From Flavivirga algicola (lineage in GTDB: Bacteria; Bacteroidota; Bacteroidia; Flavobacteriales; Flavobacteriaceae), in the NCBI RefSeq assembly GCF_012910715.1, contig NZ_JABBHF010000003.1, positions 62,001 to 126,000 on the forward strand: a stretch of 64,000 bases of DNA, given 5' to 3'. Positions 23,919 to 32,709 of the stretch are shown here, piece after piece. The notes beneath the pieces are model-generated. The model was not told the origin of the DNA. It made no database searches and saw only the letters and a list, made by a program, of their open reading frames with translations. The position numbers and the translations under genes were made by a program. Within the stretch, counting starts at the first letter, position 1. Each line of letters begins with the position of its first letter.

Positions 23919-25074
23919 AATTAGTGGCACGTTTTAGGCTAATTTGTATTGTAGTTCCTTTTTCTTTTTGAGATTGTAAAACCTTTATCTTGCCATCGTG
24001 AAAATCTTCGATAATGCGTCTGGTAAGTGATAAACCTAATCCCCAGCCACGCTTTTTTGTCGTATACCCTGGAGTGAAAATTTTATTGAAATCTTTTTTG
24101 GAGATTCCTTTTCCTGTATCTGTGATACTGACTTTTACATTATTTTCTAATTGAGAAATCTCAACGATAAGTTTGCCTCTGCCTTTCATGGCATCGATAG
24201 CATTTTTTACCAGGTTCTCAATGCACCAACTATATAATTGCTTATTAAGGTTAACAGGAATATTGCCCTCTGGGGTTATAATTTCAAAATCTATAAGGTT
24301 GGAAGATCGGGCTTTTAAATAATCATAAGAATCTACGGTTTCTTTAATAATATCCGTGGCTTCAAGCGTTGGCAAAGATCCAATCTTACTAAAGCGCTCT
24401 GTAATAGTTTTTAACCGATCTACATCTTTTTCAATTTCGGCTATATAATCAGGGTTTACATTATCACTTTTTAAAATTTCTGTCCAACCTATCAAGGATG
24501 ATAAGGGTGTGCCTATTTGGTGTGCTGTTTCTTTAGCCATACCAGACCATAGTTTGTTTTGAGTAGCATTCTTGTTACTACTATAAAAAAAGAAAATAAC
24601 GGCACCAAATAAAACAACAATAAGTAACAGTGCTAATGGATAATACTTTAATTTGTTTAATAAGGGAGAGTTTCCATAATAGATAGTACTAGCAATGCTA
24701 TCTCCTATTATTATTGGTATGGGGTTGTTCTCTTTTTCAAATTTTAGTATGAGTTTTTTAACATATATGGAGTCTGTAATCCTGGTGTCGTCTATGTTGT
24801 TATGAGTTCCTAAACTCCCATCCTCATTAATAACAAGCATGGGAGTTGTTTTGTTGCTATTTAGAACTTGTAGCGTAAGTTCACCTAGGTTAGAATTGAT
24901 ATCTGAATTAATCAATTCGTTTTGGGCTAAGGACCAATTTTCCATTTTGGTACGTTCTTCATCTTTAAAATGCTGAAAAAACTCATAGGTTTTCCACAAA
25001 ATGAGCGAAACAATAAAGAAAGATGCTATTATAATAATCCAACGAAAGGCATTACCATGTTTTGTAAAAATCAT
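23911..25074 (-). CDS. Membrane sensor histidine kinase
   Basis: 387 residues. Helices at about 12-30 and 143-163 flank a periplasmic region of about 110 residues without a recognised domain. The HisKA motif is MAKETAHQIGTPLSSLIGW with H185. The HATPase domain shows the N-box NLVKNAIDAMKGRG, DTGKGI (G1), and GWGLGLSLTRRI (G2). No response regulator lies beside it, so it is an orphan kinase whose partner is elsewhere. Followed, with overlap, by the zinc-ribbon membrane protein. Classified as HATPase kinase with high confidence; stimulus unknown. Confidence 0.93.
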   Translation of the reverse strand: MIFTKHGNAFRWIIIIASFFIVSLILWKTYEFFQHFKDEERTKMENWSLAQNELINSDINSNLGELTLQVLNSNKTTPMLVINEDGSLGTHNNIDDTRITDSIYVKKLILKFEKENNPIPIIIGDSIASTIYYGNSPLLNKLKYYPLALLLIVVLFGAVIFFFYSSNKNATQNKLWSGMAKETAHQIGTPLSSLIGWTEILKSDNVNPDYIAEIEKDVDRLKTITERFSKIGSLPTLEATDIIKETVDSYDYLKARSSNLIDFEIITPEGNIPVNLNKQLYSWCIENLVKNAIDAMKGRGKLIVEISQLENNVKVSITDTGKGISKKDFNKIFTPGYTTKKRGWGLGLSLTRRIIEDFHDGKIKVLQSQKEKGTTIQISLKRATNYV

Positions 25075-25194
25075 TGATTAATTAAATTAAACTTGTAATA
25101 TAATGCAAATCTGTTAATATTATTGTTTAAGATGTTAGTAAATTGGTTTTTAGTTGAACAACATAATAGTTACATTTGTTAAAATTAAAGAGCA

Positions 25195-26064
25195 ATGACA
25201 TCGTTTGAGCCAAAAAGCTTATCTACCAGCAAATTGCATGGTTATTTGTTAAGTGCAGTTGCGCCAAGACCAATTGCTTTTGCCAGTACAATGGATGCAG
25301 ATGGTAATCCTAATTTGTCACCATTTAGTTTTTTTAATGTATTTAGTGCAAATCCGCCTATCATGATATTTTCACCTGCAAGACGTGTTAAGGATAATAC
25401 AATAAAACACACATTGCAAAATGTTGAAGCAATAAAAGAAGTGGTTATCAACGTGGTGAATTATGATATGGTCCATCAAATGTCGTTAAGTAGTTCGGAA
25501 TATCCTGAGGGGGTGAATGAGTTTGATAAATCGGGATTAACCATGTTGGAATCTGATATTGTTAAACCATTTCGTGTAGCTGAAGCACCCATACAGCTTG
25601 AATGCAAGGTAAACGATATTGTTAAATTGGGAACAGAAGGCGGTGCTGGAAATTTAATTGTTTGTGAAGTTGTTAAGCTTCATATAGATGATGATGTTTT
25701 AGATGAAGGAGGAACTATAAATCAACAAAAATTAGATTTGGTTGCTAGAGCAGGAGGTAGTTATTACACACGTGCTAAAAAAGGCTTTTTTGAAATACCC
25801 AAGCCATTGTCAACATTAGGAATAGGTGTTGATAATTTTCCAGAGCATGTTAAGAATAGTATGGTCTTAACTGGAAATGATCTAGGGATGTTGGCCAATA
25901 TAGAAGCATTACCAACAGAAGAAAGTGTGAAGCTTTTTGTTGAAGATTTGGGAGCGAGGTATTCAAATATTAAAACAGCCACACATAGGCAAAAACACAA
26001 ACTGGCACGTAATTACCTAAGTTTTGGTGATGTTGAAAGTGCCTGGAAAATATTGTTAAGTTAA
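25195..26064 (+). CDS. Flavin reductase-like (FMN-binding split-barrel) protein
   Basis: 289 residues. The N-terminal half is a flavin reductase-like FMN-binding barrel with the signature GYLLSAVAPRPIAFASTMDADGNPNLSPFSFFNVFSANPPI and the ARRVKDNTIKHTLQN phosphate region. The C-terminal about 100 residues form an extra helical part ending in KLARNYLSFGDVESAW. Members reduce or bind flavins with NAD(P)H, often to supply a partner oxygenase. No partner gene is present here, so the physiological role is open. Cytosolic. Confidence 0.85.
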   Translation: MTSFEPKSLSTSKLHGYLLSAVAPRPIAFASTMDADGNPNLSPFSFFNVFSANPPIMIFSPARRVKDNTIKHTLQNVEAIKEVVINVVNYDMVHQMSLSSSEYPEGVNEFDKSGLTMLESDIVKPFRVAEAPIQLECKVNDIVKLGTEGGAGNLIVCEVVKLHIDDDVLDEGGTINQQKLDLVARAGGSYYTRAKKGFFEIPKPLSTLGIGVDNFPEHVKNSMVLTGNDLGMLANIEALPTEESVKLFVEDLGARYSNIKTATHRQKHKLARNYLSFGDVESAWKILLS

Positions 26065-26087
26065 ATAATAGAAATAAATAATAATTA

Positions 26088-26465
26088 ATGGAAGTTCAAG
26101 GTAGAATAAAAGTTATAGGAGAAACTCAAACTTTTGGGAATAATGGGTTTAGAAAAAGAGAAATAGTAGTAACAACAGAAGAACAATACCCACAACACAT
26201 TATGGTGGAATTTGTTCAGGACAAAACAGATTTGTTAAACAGTTATCAAGTAGGACAGCAAGTTAAAATTAGTATTAATTTAAGAGGTAGAGAGTGGGTA
26301 AACCCACAGGGAGAGACTAAATATTTTAACTCTATTCAAGGTTGGAGAATAGAAGCATTACAAGCAGATGCTTCTGGTGAAAATTTACCACCTGTACCAC
26401 CAGCTGATGCTTTCGAACCTGCTGGAGATTTAAAAGAAGACGATCATGATGATCTTCCTTTTTAA
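26088..26465 (+). CDS. DUF3127 (OB-fold-like) protein with SSB-like C-terminal tip
   Basis: 125 residues. Residues 1 to about 95 match DUF3127, a Bacteroidetes family with an OB-fold-like beta pattern (VQGRIKVIGETQTFGNNGFRKRE, KISINLRGREWVNPQGE). The remainder is a flexible acidic tail ending exactly in DHDDLPF. That ending closely resembles the DDDIPF tip of single-stranded DNA-binding protein, which docks repair and replication proteins. Whether this protein binds DNA is not known. Located between the flavin reductase and aat, with a terminator downstream. Confidence 0.8.
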   Translation: MEVQGRIKVIGETQTFGNNGFRKREIVVTTEEQYPQHIMVEFVQDKTDLLNSYQVGQQVKISINLRGREWVNPQGETKYFNSIQGWRIEALQADASGENLPPVPPADAFEPAGDLKEDDHDDLPF

Positions 26466-26490
26466 ATAAAGATTTTTCATTTTCTGGCGG

Positions 26491-26511
26491 ACGCTGGACA
26501 TAGTCGAAGTG
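26491..26511. repeat. Degenerate dispersed repeat (copy 3)
   Basis: ACGCTGGACATAGTCGAAGTG shares the GCTGGAC word with copy 2 and GTCGAAGTG (26503-26511) with copy 1. It appears as a partial unit with no obvious second arm. Confidence 0.35.
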
Positions 26512-26530
26512 AAAGTAAGAGTCTTATAAA

Positions 26531-26572
26531 AACAACCTCAATGTTTATATTAACGTTGAGGTTGTTTATTTT
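26531..26572 (+). terminator. Terminator after the DUF3127 gene
   Basis: A 15 bp stem (26531-26545 with 26552-26566, one G-U pair) followed by a T-rich tail. It ends shortly before aat, so aat has its own short leader or is reached by read-through. Confidence 0.85.
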
Positions 26573-26607
26573 TGAGCTTAAGAAGGGTTCTTTATATAAA
26601 TTTTTCA

Positions 26608-27231
26608 ATGCAATACTTAACAGACAATATGTGGTTCCCAGATGTAAGTAAAGCTACCGAAGACGGTTTGTTGGCTGTTGGAGGTGATTTATCAATAGAG
26701 CGATTATTGCTTGCTTATAGAAAGGGTGTTTTTCCATGGTTTGAAGTTGAAGAACCTATTTTATGGTGGTCTCCAGACCCCCGTTTTGTACTATTTCCAG
26801 AGAAATTAAAAGTATCTAAAAGTATGAGGCAGGTATTGCGTAATAAAAACTATATAATTACCGTTAATAAAGCTTTTAGAGATGTTATTGCCGAATGTTC
26901 CGAAATAAAACGCCCAGGGCAAACAAGTACCTGGATTACTAATAATATGATAGATGCTTATACAGAGCTTCATGAATTAGGCTATGCAAAATCTATTGAG
27001 GTCTGGAAAGATGATACTCTGGTTGGCGGACTTTATGGTGTCGATTTAGGCAATGGTGTCTTTTGTGGTGAAAGTATGTTCGCTAAAGCGAGTAACGCTA
27101 GTAAAGTTGGCCTCATAACATTTATTAAAAATACCAATTATAAACTCATAGATTGTCAGATATACACAAATCATTTAGAAAGTTTGGGCGCTGAGGAGAT
27201 TCCCAGGGATGTTTTTTTAAGGTATCTATAG
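26608..27231 (+). CDS. aat: Leucyl/phenylalanyl-tRNA-protein transferase
   Basis: 207 residues from the ATG at 26608; an in-frame TTG at 26572 lies inside the terminator flank and is less likely. The signature is WFPDVSKATEDGLLAVGGDLSIERLLLAYRKGVFPWF, then ILWWSPDPRFVL and VGGLYGVDLGNGVFCGESMF, with the LGAEEIPRDVF end. The enzyme adds Leu or Phe to N-terminal Arg or Lys of proteins, marking them for degradation by ClpS-ClpAP under the N-end rule. Cytosolic, full length for the Bacteroidetes form. Confidence 0.96.
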   Translation: MQYLTDNMWFPDVSKATEDGLLAVGGDLSIERLLLAYRKGVFPWFEVEEPILWWSPDPRFVLFPEKLKVSKSMRQVLRNKNYIITVNKAFRDVIAECSEIKRPGQTSTWITNNMIDAYTELHELGYAKSIEVWKDDTLVGGLYGVDLGNGVFCGESMFAKASNASKVGLITFIKNTNYKLIDCQIYTNHLESLGAEEIPRDVFLRYL

Positions 27232-27306
27232 TGTTATAGAAACTGATACGGTTCAAAATTGTAACCTAAATCAAATTATTATAGTCCTACTTGAAAAAGT
27301 AATAAC

Positions 27307-28809
27307 ATGAGATCAAAACAGGCATTTAAAATTGAGGCATTGGTTTTTACAATGGCTTTAATATTCATTTCTTGTCAGCATAATAACGAATTGAACAAAA
27401 ATCAAAAAGAATTTAAAAAGAAGCACCCACTCTTTTCTTCTCAATTCGAAAACCAAATAAAAAACATATATAAAGAAAAAGCACTTTTTGGAGATTTTAT
27501 GTTTGCTGTAGTTGATGAAAATGGATTGGCATATTCTTTTACATTGAACAGAGATATTCTTGAGGGAAATAAAACCTCATTGACTAATAATTCTCCAATT
27601 TATATCGCATCTCATACAAAATCATTCACAGGGACTTTACTTAAAATTTTAGAAGAAAAAGGTGAACTTGATTTAAACCATTCTTTAGCTCATTATCTTC
27701 CAGAATTAAATTACAGTGACAGTGTAGATACTAAAACTATAAATCTTAAGTCTTTATTAAATCATACGCATGGAACAATGAGTTTGCCTCTTATCTGGAA
27801 AACTGCATTTATAGGTTATAGTGGTGAGGATGCGGAATTAGTTAATGATTTAAATACTGATTTTCGATATGACCCATCTCATAAGTTTAGATATTCTAAT
27901 GTTGGTCCAATAATAGCAGGTCTGGTGGTTGATGAGGTGACTGGAAATACTTGGAAAGATGAAATGAAAAGGTACATCTTCGAGCCTTTAAAAATGAACA
28001 ACACGAGTACTTATGTTACGGATTTTGATTTTAATGAAATACGTCCATCCGTAACAGCAACAAAAGAAATAGGCATCATTGAAACTGGATTTTACAAGAA
28101 AGATATAACGATGCATGCTTCTGGAGGCATTATATCAACTTTAAATGACCTTTCAAAATGGTTAAATGTCAATATGAAACAAGATGAGATATTGTTGTCT
28201 AAGAATTCTTGGGCTGATTTGCATACTTCAACTACTGAGCAAGATCGAGAATATTTCACTTATAAAAGGATTGGTTATAGCTTAGGTTGGGATATTGCTA
28301 AATATCAAAATAACACCATTCTAACTAGGTTTGGTGGATTGGCGGGAATCAGCTTTCATATCTCATTTCTACCTAATAAGAATATTGGAATCATTGCTTT
28401 TTCAACAGATAGTCGTGCAAACATTTTGCCTCATTTAATGGCTAATTATGCATATAATCAACTAAACTCATTGCCAGCTGACAGCATTTTTAAAGAGGAA
28501 AAGAAAAAGTTTAGCGAAGTTTTCGAGAAAAAAAATAAAAAATTAGACTTTAATGCATCTGATATTTTAGAAAACGATCCTAGTCATAGTATATTAGGTG
28601 TCTATCAAAATAAATTGGGCTGGCCTAAAATTTCAATTACCAAGAAAGACAATTATTATATATTTAATTGGGGTGTGTTAAACGGAAAAATATATAAGAC
28701 TGAAAAAGGTAAATTATTAACTCGTTTAGGTGTTTTAAATAGAACGTTTGAAATAAAGAATGATTCGCTTTTAACAGGTTCATTGATTTATATAAAAGTC
28801 AAAGAATAA
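27307..28809 (+). CDS. Serine hydrolase, beta-lactamase/PBP-like lipoprotein
   Basis: 500 residues with a lipoprotein signal (MALIFISC, Cys23). The catalytic domain has the class C beta-lactamase/D-Ala-D-Ala peptidase motifs: S102-x-x-K105 in IASHTKSFTG, Y196-S-N in KFRYSNVGP, and a variant third motif near RFGGLAG in place of KTG/HTG. A C-terminal about 110-residue beta-rich extension follows (from LGVYQNKLGWPK). Such proteins hydrolyse esters, amides or D-amino-acid peptides; true antibiotic resistance is uncommon. It heads a rightward group with a second hydrolase, a sigma factor and a membrane protein. Confidence 0.88.
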   Translation: MRSKQAFKIEALVFTMALIFISCQHNNELNKNQKEFKKKHPLFSSQFENQIKNIYKEKALFGDFMFAVVDENGLAYSFTLNRDILEGNKTSLTNNSPIYIASHTKSFTGTLLKILEEKGELDLNHSLAHYLPELNYSDSVDTKTINLKSLLNHTHGTMSLPLIWKTAFIGYSGEDAELVNDLNTDFRYDPSHKFRYSNVGPIIAGLVVDEVTGNTWKDEMKRYIFEPLKMNNTSTYVTDFDFNEIRPSVTATKEIGIIETGFYKKDITMHASGGIISTLNDLSKWLNVNMKQDEILLSKNSWADLHTSTTEQDREYFTYKRIGYSLGWDIAKYQNNTILTRFGGLAGISFHISFLPNKNIGIIAFSTDSRANILPHLMANYAYNQLNSLPADSIFKEEKKKFSEVFEKKNKKLDFNASDILENDPSHSILGVYQNKLGWPKISITKKDNYYIFNWGVLNGKIYKTEKGKLLTRLGVLNRTFEIKNDSLLTGSLIYIKVKE

Positions 28810-28943
28810 ACTACAAGTAAAATCACAATAATAACGTATTATTTTTAAGAAAACCTCGCTATTTTTTTTACTCAAACCAAAATAAATACCCCTTCCTGTA
28901 ATAATTTAATCATTTCTGCAACGTATGTGGAAAATGATGAATT

Positions 28944-30341
28944 ATGCAAACAATAATTAGAATAATCATAGCTTCGGTCCTATTCTTTACTTTTAAGTTA
29001 AATGGACAAAACAATTATAATTTTAATACAAAACTTACAGAATACCTAAGCGTACAAAACGAGAGAATAAATTTTAATGGTGTAGTGCTTGTTGCTAACA
29101 GTAAGGAAATTCTATATCAAAGGGCAATTGGCTTTTCGTCATTAGAAAATAAAACACCATTAACAGTAGGTTCTAAGTTTAAAATTGCTTCCATATCAAA
29201 GTCATTTACAGGTATGTTAGTTGCTTTGGCAGTAAAAGAAGGCAAGCTTAAATTGGAAGATAAAATTAAACAGTATTTTAATGAATGTACTTTAAGGGAA
29301 AAGTGGGATGAGATTACGATACAGCACTTAATATCTCATACTTCTGGGATTCCACACTGGAAAGGCTATAAAGATTATTGGACAATCAAATCAAGATTAC
29401 CATTAAATACAAAACAAGTTTTGACTGACATTTTTAAAATGGACTTAGTCTTTATACCTGGGAAAAAAGTCAATTATTCGAGCCCAGCTTATTTTTTGTT
29501 AGCAGTTATACTACAAAAAGTATATGGAGATACTTATGATGGTATTTTAAATAAAAAGATTTTTAAGCCTTTAAAATTGGATAATACGGGAGCGTATAAT
29601 GATTTAAGTATTATTCCAAAAATGACTTCTGGTTATCATTTATTACCAAATGATAGTTTAATTGTAGCTCCATATAGAAGCTCATCGGCATTGAAAGGTT
29701 CGGGTAGTTTATATGCTAGTGCAAAAGATTTATTAAAATGGAATAGAAGTTTGATGAATGATTCTATATGGAATTCCGAATTGAAACAAAGTCTATTTAA
29801 TCCAATAACAGATCATTTAATGCCTCATAATAATAAAGCACAATATGGAATGGGATGGTACATTCATAATAAAAAGAATGATAGGCTTAAATCTTATCAG
29901 GCTTCGGGAGGAACCTTTGGCTATTCAAGTATTTCTGTGGTTTATCCAGAAAGAAAGCTAACACTTATCGTTTTGAGTAATATTTCTTTTTTGCCCATGC
30001 ACAGTATTTGGAGCGACATGGAAAAGATAATTTTAGAGAAACCGTTCAAACTCCCCACAATAATTAATTCAAGTTTAATATCGATAAAGAGTTTAGAGAA
30101 ATTTATAGGAACGTACAGGGCATCAAATAATATGCAACTTAAGATTTTGGAACACCAAGGTAAATTATTTGCTAAATTAGGGAGCAAACCTCCTTTTCGA
30201 ATTTATACAGAGAGCCATTCTGTGTTTTTTGGAAAAAAGGTAGGGGTTAGATTTACCTTTAATGTGTTATCTGATAACAAGACAGTCACTGGGCTAAAGA
30301 CAGAAGGTAAGGGGAAAGAGTTTAAGTTTAAAAAACTATAG
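28944..30341 (+). CDS. Serine hydrolase, beta-lactamase/PBP-like, secreted
   Basis: 465 residues with a signal peptide (IIIASVLFFTFKLNGQ). Motifs are S83-I-S-K86 in KIASISKSFTGMLVAL and Y178-S-S in VNYSSPAYFLL, and a GGTFGYSS segment occupies the place of the third motif. The C-terminal part (from about 372) is a beta-rich domain like that of the preceding hydrolase. The two proteins share architecture but are diverged in sequence. The gene starts 134 bases after the first hydrolase. The stop codon is 7 bases from the start of the sigma factor gene, suggesting a shared transcript. Confidence 0.88.
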   Translation: MQTIIRIIIASVLFFTFKLNGQNNYNFNTKLTEYLSVQNERINFNGVVLVANSKEILYQRAIGFSSLENKTPLTVGSKFKIASISKSFTGMLVALAVKEGKLKLEDKIKQYFNECTLREKWDEITIQHLISHTSGIPHWKGYKDYWTIKSRLPLNTKQVLTDIFKMDLVFIPGKKVNYSSPAYFLLAVILQKVYGDTYDGILNKKIFKPLKLDNTGAYNDLSIIPKMTSGYHLLPNDSLIVAPYRSSSALKGSGSLYASAKDLLKWNRSLMNDSIWNSELKQSLFNPITDHLMPHNNKAQYGMGWYIHNKKNDRLKSYQASGGTFGYSSISVVYPERKLTLIVLSNISFLPMHSIWSDMEKIILEKPFKLPTIINSSLISIKSLEKFIGTYRASNNMQLKILEHQGKLFAKLGSKPPFRIYTESHSVFFGKKVGVRFTFNVLSDNKTVTGLKTEGKGKEFKFKKL

Positions 30342-30348
30342 GGGTTTT

Positions 30349-30816
30349 ATGCAAAATGAAGATTTTCTGAAGCTTATTTGCAAGCATCAAGCTTTGGTGT
30401 ATAAAGTTTGTAATATCTATCGTGATACTAAAGAGGATAAAGAAGACTTATTTCAAGAAATAATCTATCAGTTATTCAGAGCCTATCCTAAATTTGAAGG
30501 GCGTTCTAAAGTAACAACATGGATGTATAGGATTGCATTAAATACGGCCATGGCAAGTTTTAGGAAATCAAAAGTCGTTATGTCTAAAGAAAAAGACATT
30601 CCAGAGCTACCTCTCCAAGAAAAAGAAGAAAATATAAATAAAGAACGTTTGTTTTTAGCAATAAGGCAATTAAATGATGCTGACAAAGCGTTGGTCTCAT
30701 TGTATTTGGAAGGACTGGACAATTCCGAAATTGCAAATGTTATCGGTATTACCAAAAACAATGTTGGTGTGCGTTTAAATAGAATTAAAAACAAAATAAA
30801 AACATTAATAAAATAA
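30349..30816 (+). CDS. ECF-type RNA polymerase sigma factor
   Basis: 155 residues. Region 2 is visible in YKVCNIYRDTKEDKEDLFQEIIYQLFRAYPKFEGRSKVTTWMYRIALNTA. Region 4 is the HTH LYLEGLDNSEIANVIGITKNNVGVRLNRIKNKIKTL. ECF sigma factors direct RNA polymerase to a few promoters under a specific stimulus and are normally restrained by a membrane anti-sigma. The next gene (4 bases on) codes for a membrane protein that could play this part. Preceded closely by two serine hydrolases, its possible regulon members. Confidence 0.93.
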   Translation: MQNEDFLKLICKHQALVYKVCNIYRDTKEDKEDLFQEIIYQLFRAYPKFEGRSKVTTWMYRIALNTAMASFRKSKVVMSKEKDIPELPLQEKEENINKERLFLAIRQLNDADKALVSLYLEGLDNSEIANVIGITKNNVGVRLNRIKNKIKTLIK

Positions 30817-30820
30817 AATT

Positions 30821-31366
30821 ATGGAATTGGATGATTTAAAATCGGAATATCAAAATATGAATAATGATAACTCAAAATCTATTGAGAGTATAAATAAAAT
30901 GAAATATTCAAGTAAGCACCCTGTTTTAAATGGGATAAAAAAGCAACTTGTTTTAGAGAGTGTCATATGGATTCTCATATTAATTGTATTCTATGATTTT
31001 TTTGATGGACACCTTAAAGCTTTTTATTGGAACGTACTTTTAGTAATATCAATTTTACTAGTGTTAATACATAATATGCTGGGTTTTATGGTCGTAAAGA
31101 AACCGATTAATGACCATAATATAAAGAATTCACTAAAGAAGTATTTAAATAAAATAAAGCGTTTTTCTAGAGTTTCTATTATTTCTAGAGTCCTTGCCTT
31201 TGTGATTTTTATGGGGTTTTTAACATCTAATATAATTTGGGACAGTCATAAAATATGGACCAGTACAGTCTTTTTTAGTATTGCAGTAGTGGTACAAGTT
31301 TATTTTTTGAATAGAGTTTGGAGACAACGTGTTAAAAAAATTGAAGATCAAGTTCACACTTTGTAG
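30821..31366 (+). CDS. Membrane protein paired with the sigma factor
   Basis: 181 residues: a charged cytoplasmic N-terminus of about 45 residues (MELDDLKSEYQNMNNDNSKS) and four membrane helices (roughly 46-62, 69-92, 121-138, 146-163). A basic tail closes it. No zinc-binding anti-sigma motif (HxxxCxxC) and no FecR-like domain are present. The position 4 bases after the sigma gene is typical of its regulator, and this layout (sigma then small membrane protein starting MELDDLK) recurs in flavobacteria. Anti-sigma function is inferred from context only. Confidence 0.6.
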   Translation: MELDDLKSEYQNMNNDNSKSIESINKMKYSSKHPVLNGIKKQLVLESVIWILILIVFYDFFDGHLKAFYWNVLLVISILLVLIHNMLGFMVVKKPINDHNIKNSLKKYLNKIKRFSRVSIISRVLAFVIFMGFLTSNIIWDSHKIWTSTVFFSIAVVVQVYFLNRVWRQRVKKIEDQVHTL

Positions 31367-31428
31367 AAAAATATTAGGATTAAAGGATTCAGCGTGATAA
31401 ATAATCCAAAGAGACTATGATATGGAAA

Positions 31429-31995
31429 TTAAACCTGCTCATATCTAAAACAATTCACCTCATGGTCATTTACCATACCAGTAGCTTGCATATGCGCATA
31501 AATAACTGTGGTGCCCACAAATTTAAACCCTCGCTTTTTTAAATCTTTACTAATAGTATCGCTTAAAGGCGTGTTGGCAGGTATTTCTTTTAGCGTTTTA
31601 AAGGCATTTTTAATGGGTTTGCCATCTACAAAACCCCATATATATTTGCTGAAACTTCCAAATTCTTCCTGAACTTTTATAAAAGCTTGTGCATTGGTAA
31701 CAGTCGCATTCACCTTTAATTTATTTCTAATAATACCAGTATCTTGTAAAAGGGCATCAATCTTATCCTGATTGTAATTAGCAATCTTTTTGTAATCAAA
31801 ACGATCAAATGCTTTTCTGAAATTTTCGCGTTTTCGCAAAACGGTAATCCAGCTTAAACCAGCTTGAAATGTTTCTAAAATTAAAAATTCAAAAAGTGTG
31901 TCGTCATCATAAACAGGCTTGCCCCATTCTTCGTCATGATAGGCTTCATATAATTCGTCTCCAACACACCAATGGCATCTATGTTTTGTTTCCAT
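31429..31995 (-). CDS. tag: DNA-3-methyladenine glycosylase I
   Basis: 188 residues. The N-terminal RCHWCVGDELYEAYHDEEWG and C-terminal MVNDHEVNCF supply the structural zinc ligands of the Tag family (C7, H20, H178, C182). The core LFEFLILETFQAGLSWITVLRKRENFRKAF holds the aromatic/acid site. The enzyme removes 3-methyladenine from alkylated DNA as the first step of base-excision repair. Cytosolic, full length, standing alone and divergent from a thioredoxin-like gene. Confidence 0.96.
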   Translation of the reverse strand: METKHRCHWCVGDELYEAYHDEEWGKPVYDDDTLFEFLILETFQAGLSWITVLRKRENFRKAFDRFDYKKIANYNQDKIDALLQDTGIIRNKLKVNATVTNAQAFIKVQEEFGSFSKYIWGFVDGKPIKNAFKTLKEIPANTPLSDTISKDLKKRGFKFVGTTVIYAHMQATGMVNDHEVNCFRYEQV

Positions 31996-32091
31996 AAAGA
32001 ATCTCGTAAGGTTTAAGGTAAAAGTATGACAAATATCATCTAAATTAAAAATTCAAGATACTAATTTTGTATCGTTCATTAAAAGAATATT

Positions 32092-32709
32092 ATGGATACC
32101 ATTATAAAAAACAGTTTAAATAAAAGTATATCGTATCAAGAATATAGGGATTTAGTAAGGCAATTAGCTATAAAAGGGGACACTACTGGAAATGAAAAAA
32201 CAGAAGCCTTGGTTAATTATACTAAACTCAATGACCGACGTATGAAACGTTGGGACAAGACTATAAAATTGACTGACGAAGCTTTAAACAAAATTAAATC
32301 TTTTGACGAACCTATTACCTGGCTGGTGCTTACCGAGAGTTGGTGTGGTGACGCAGCACATATTTTGCCAGTATTAAATAAAGTTTCTGAATTAAATAGC
32401 AATATTAATTTTAAGGTGGTACTTCGTGACGAAAACCCTGAGTTAATGGATGCCTTTTTAACGAATGGAGGTAAAGCCATTCCCAAAGTCATCATGCTAG
32501 ATAATAACACAGACGATGTTTTAAATACATATGGTCCTAGGCCTAGCGAAGCTACTAATTATGTTAACAGGTTTAAGGCCATGCACGGGAAATTAACTCC
32601 AGAGTTTAAAGAAGATTTGCAACATTGGTATAATACAAATAAAGGACAAAATATTATAAACGATCTAACAGATATGCTTTGTGAATTAAAACCTAATGTT
32701 TGCCTATAA
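32092..32709 (+). CDS. Thioredoxin-like family protein
   Basis: 205 residues with no signal peptide. A thioredoxin-like strand and turn appear as TWLVLTESWCGDAAHILPVL, where the active site is CGDA, so only one cysteine of the usual CxxC remains. The cis-proline region appears as GGKAIPKVIML. This is a widespread flavobacterial family; a monothiol redox or chaperone role is possible, but no function is established. Its end overlaps the convergent TonB-like gene by 17 bases. Confidence 0.8.
   Translation: MDTIIKNSLNKSISYQEYRDLVRQLAIKGDTTGNEKTEALVNYTKLNDRRMKRWDKTIKLTDEALNKIKSFDEPITWLVLTESWCGDAAHILPVLNKVSELNSNINFKVVLRDENPELMDAFLTNGGKAIPKVIMLDNNTDDVLNTYGPRPSEATNYVNRFKAMHGKLTPEFKEDLQHWYNTNKGQNIINDLTDMLCELKPNVCL

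Noticed and set aside
27307-30341. Antibiotic resistance beta-lactamase
   Set aside because: The serine hydrolases carry SxxK and YxN/YSS motifs but have long C-terminal domains and lack a clear KTG. Family members mostly act on cell-wall peptides or esters, so a resistance call is not supported.
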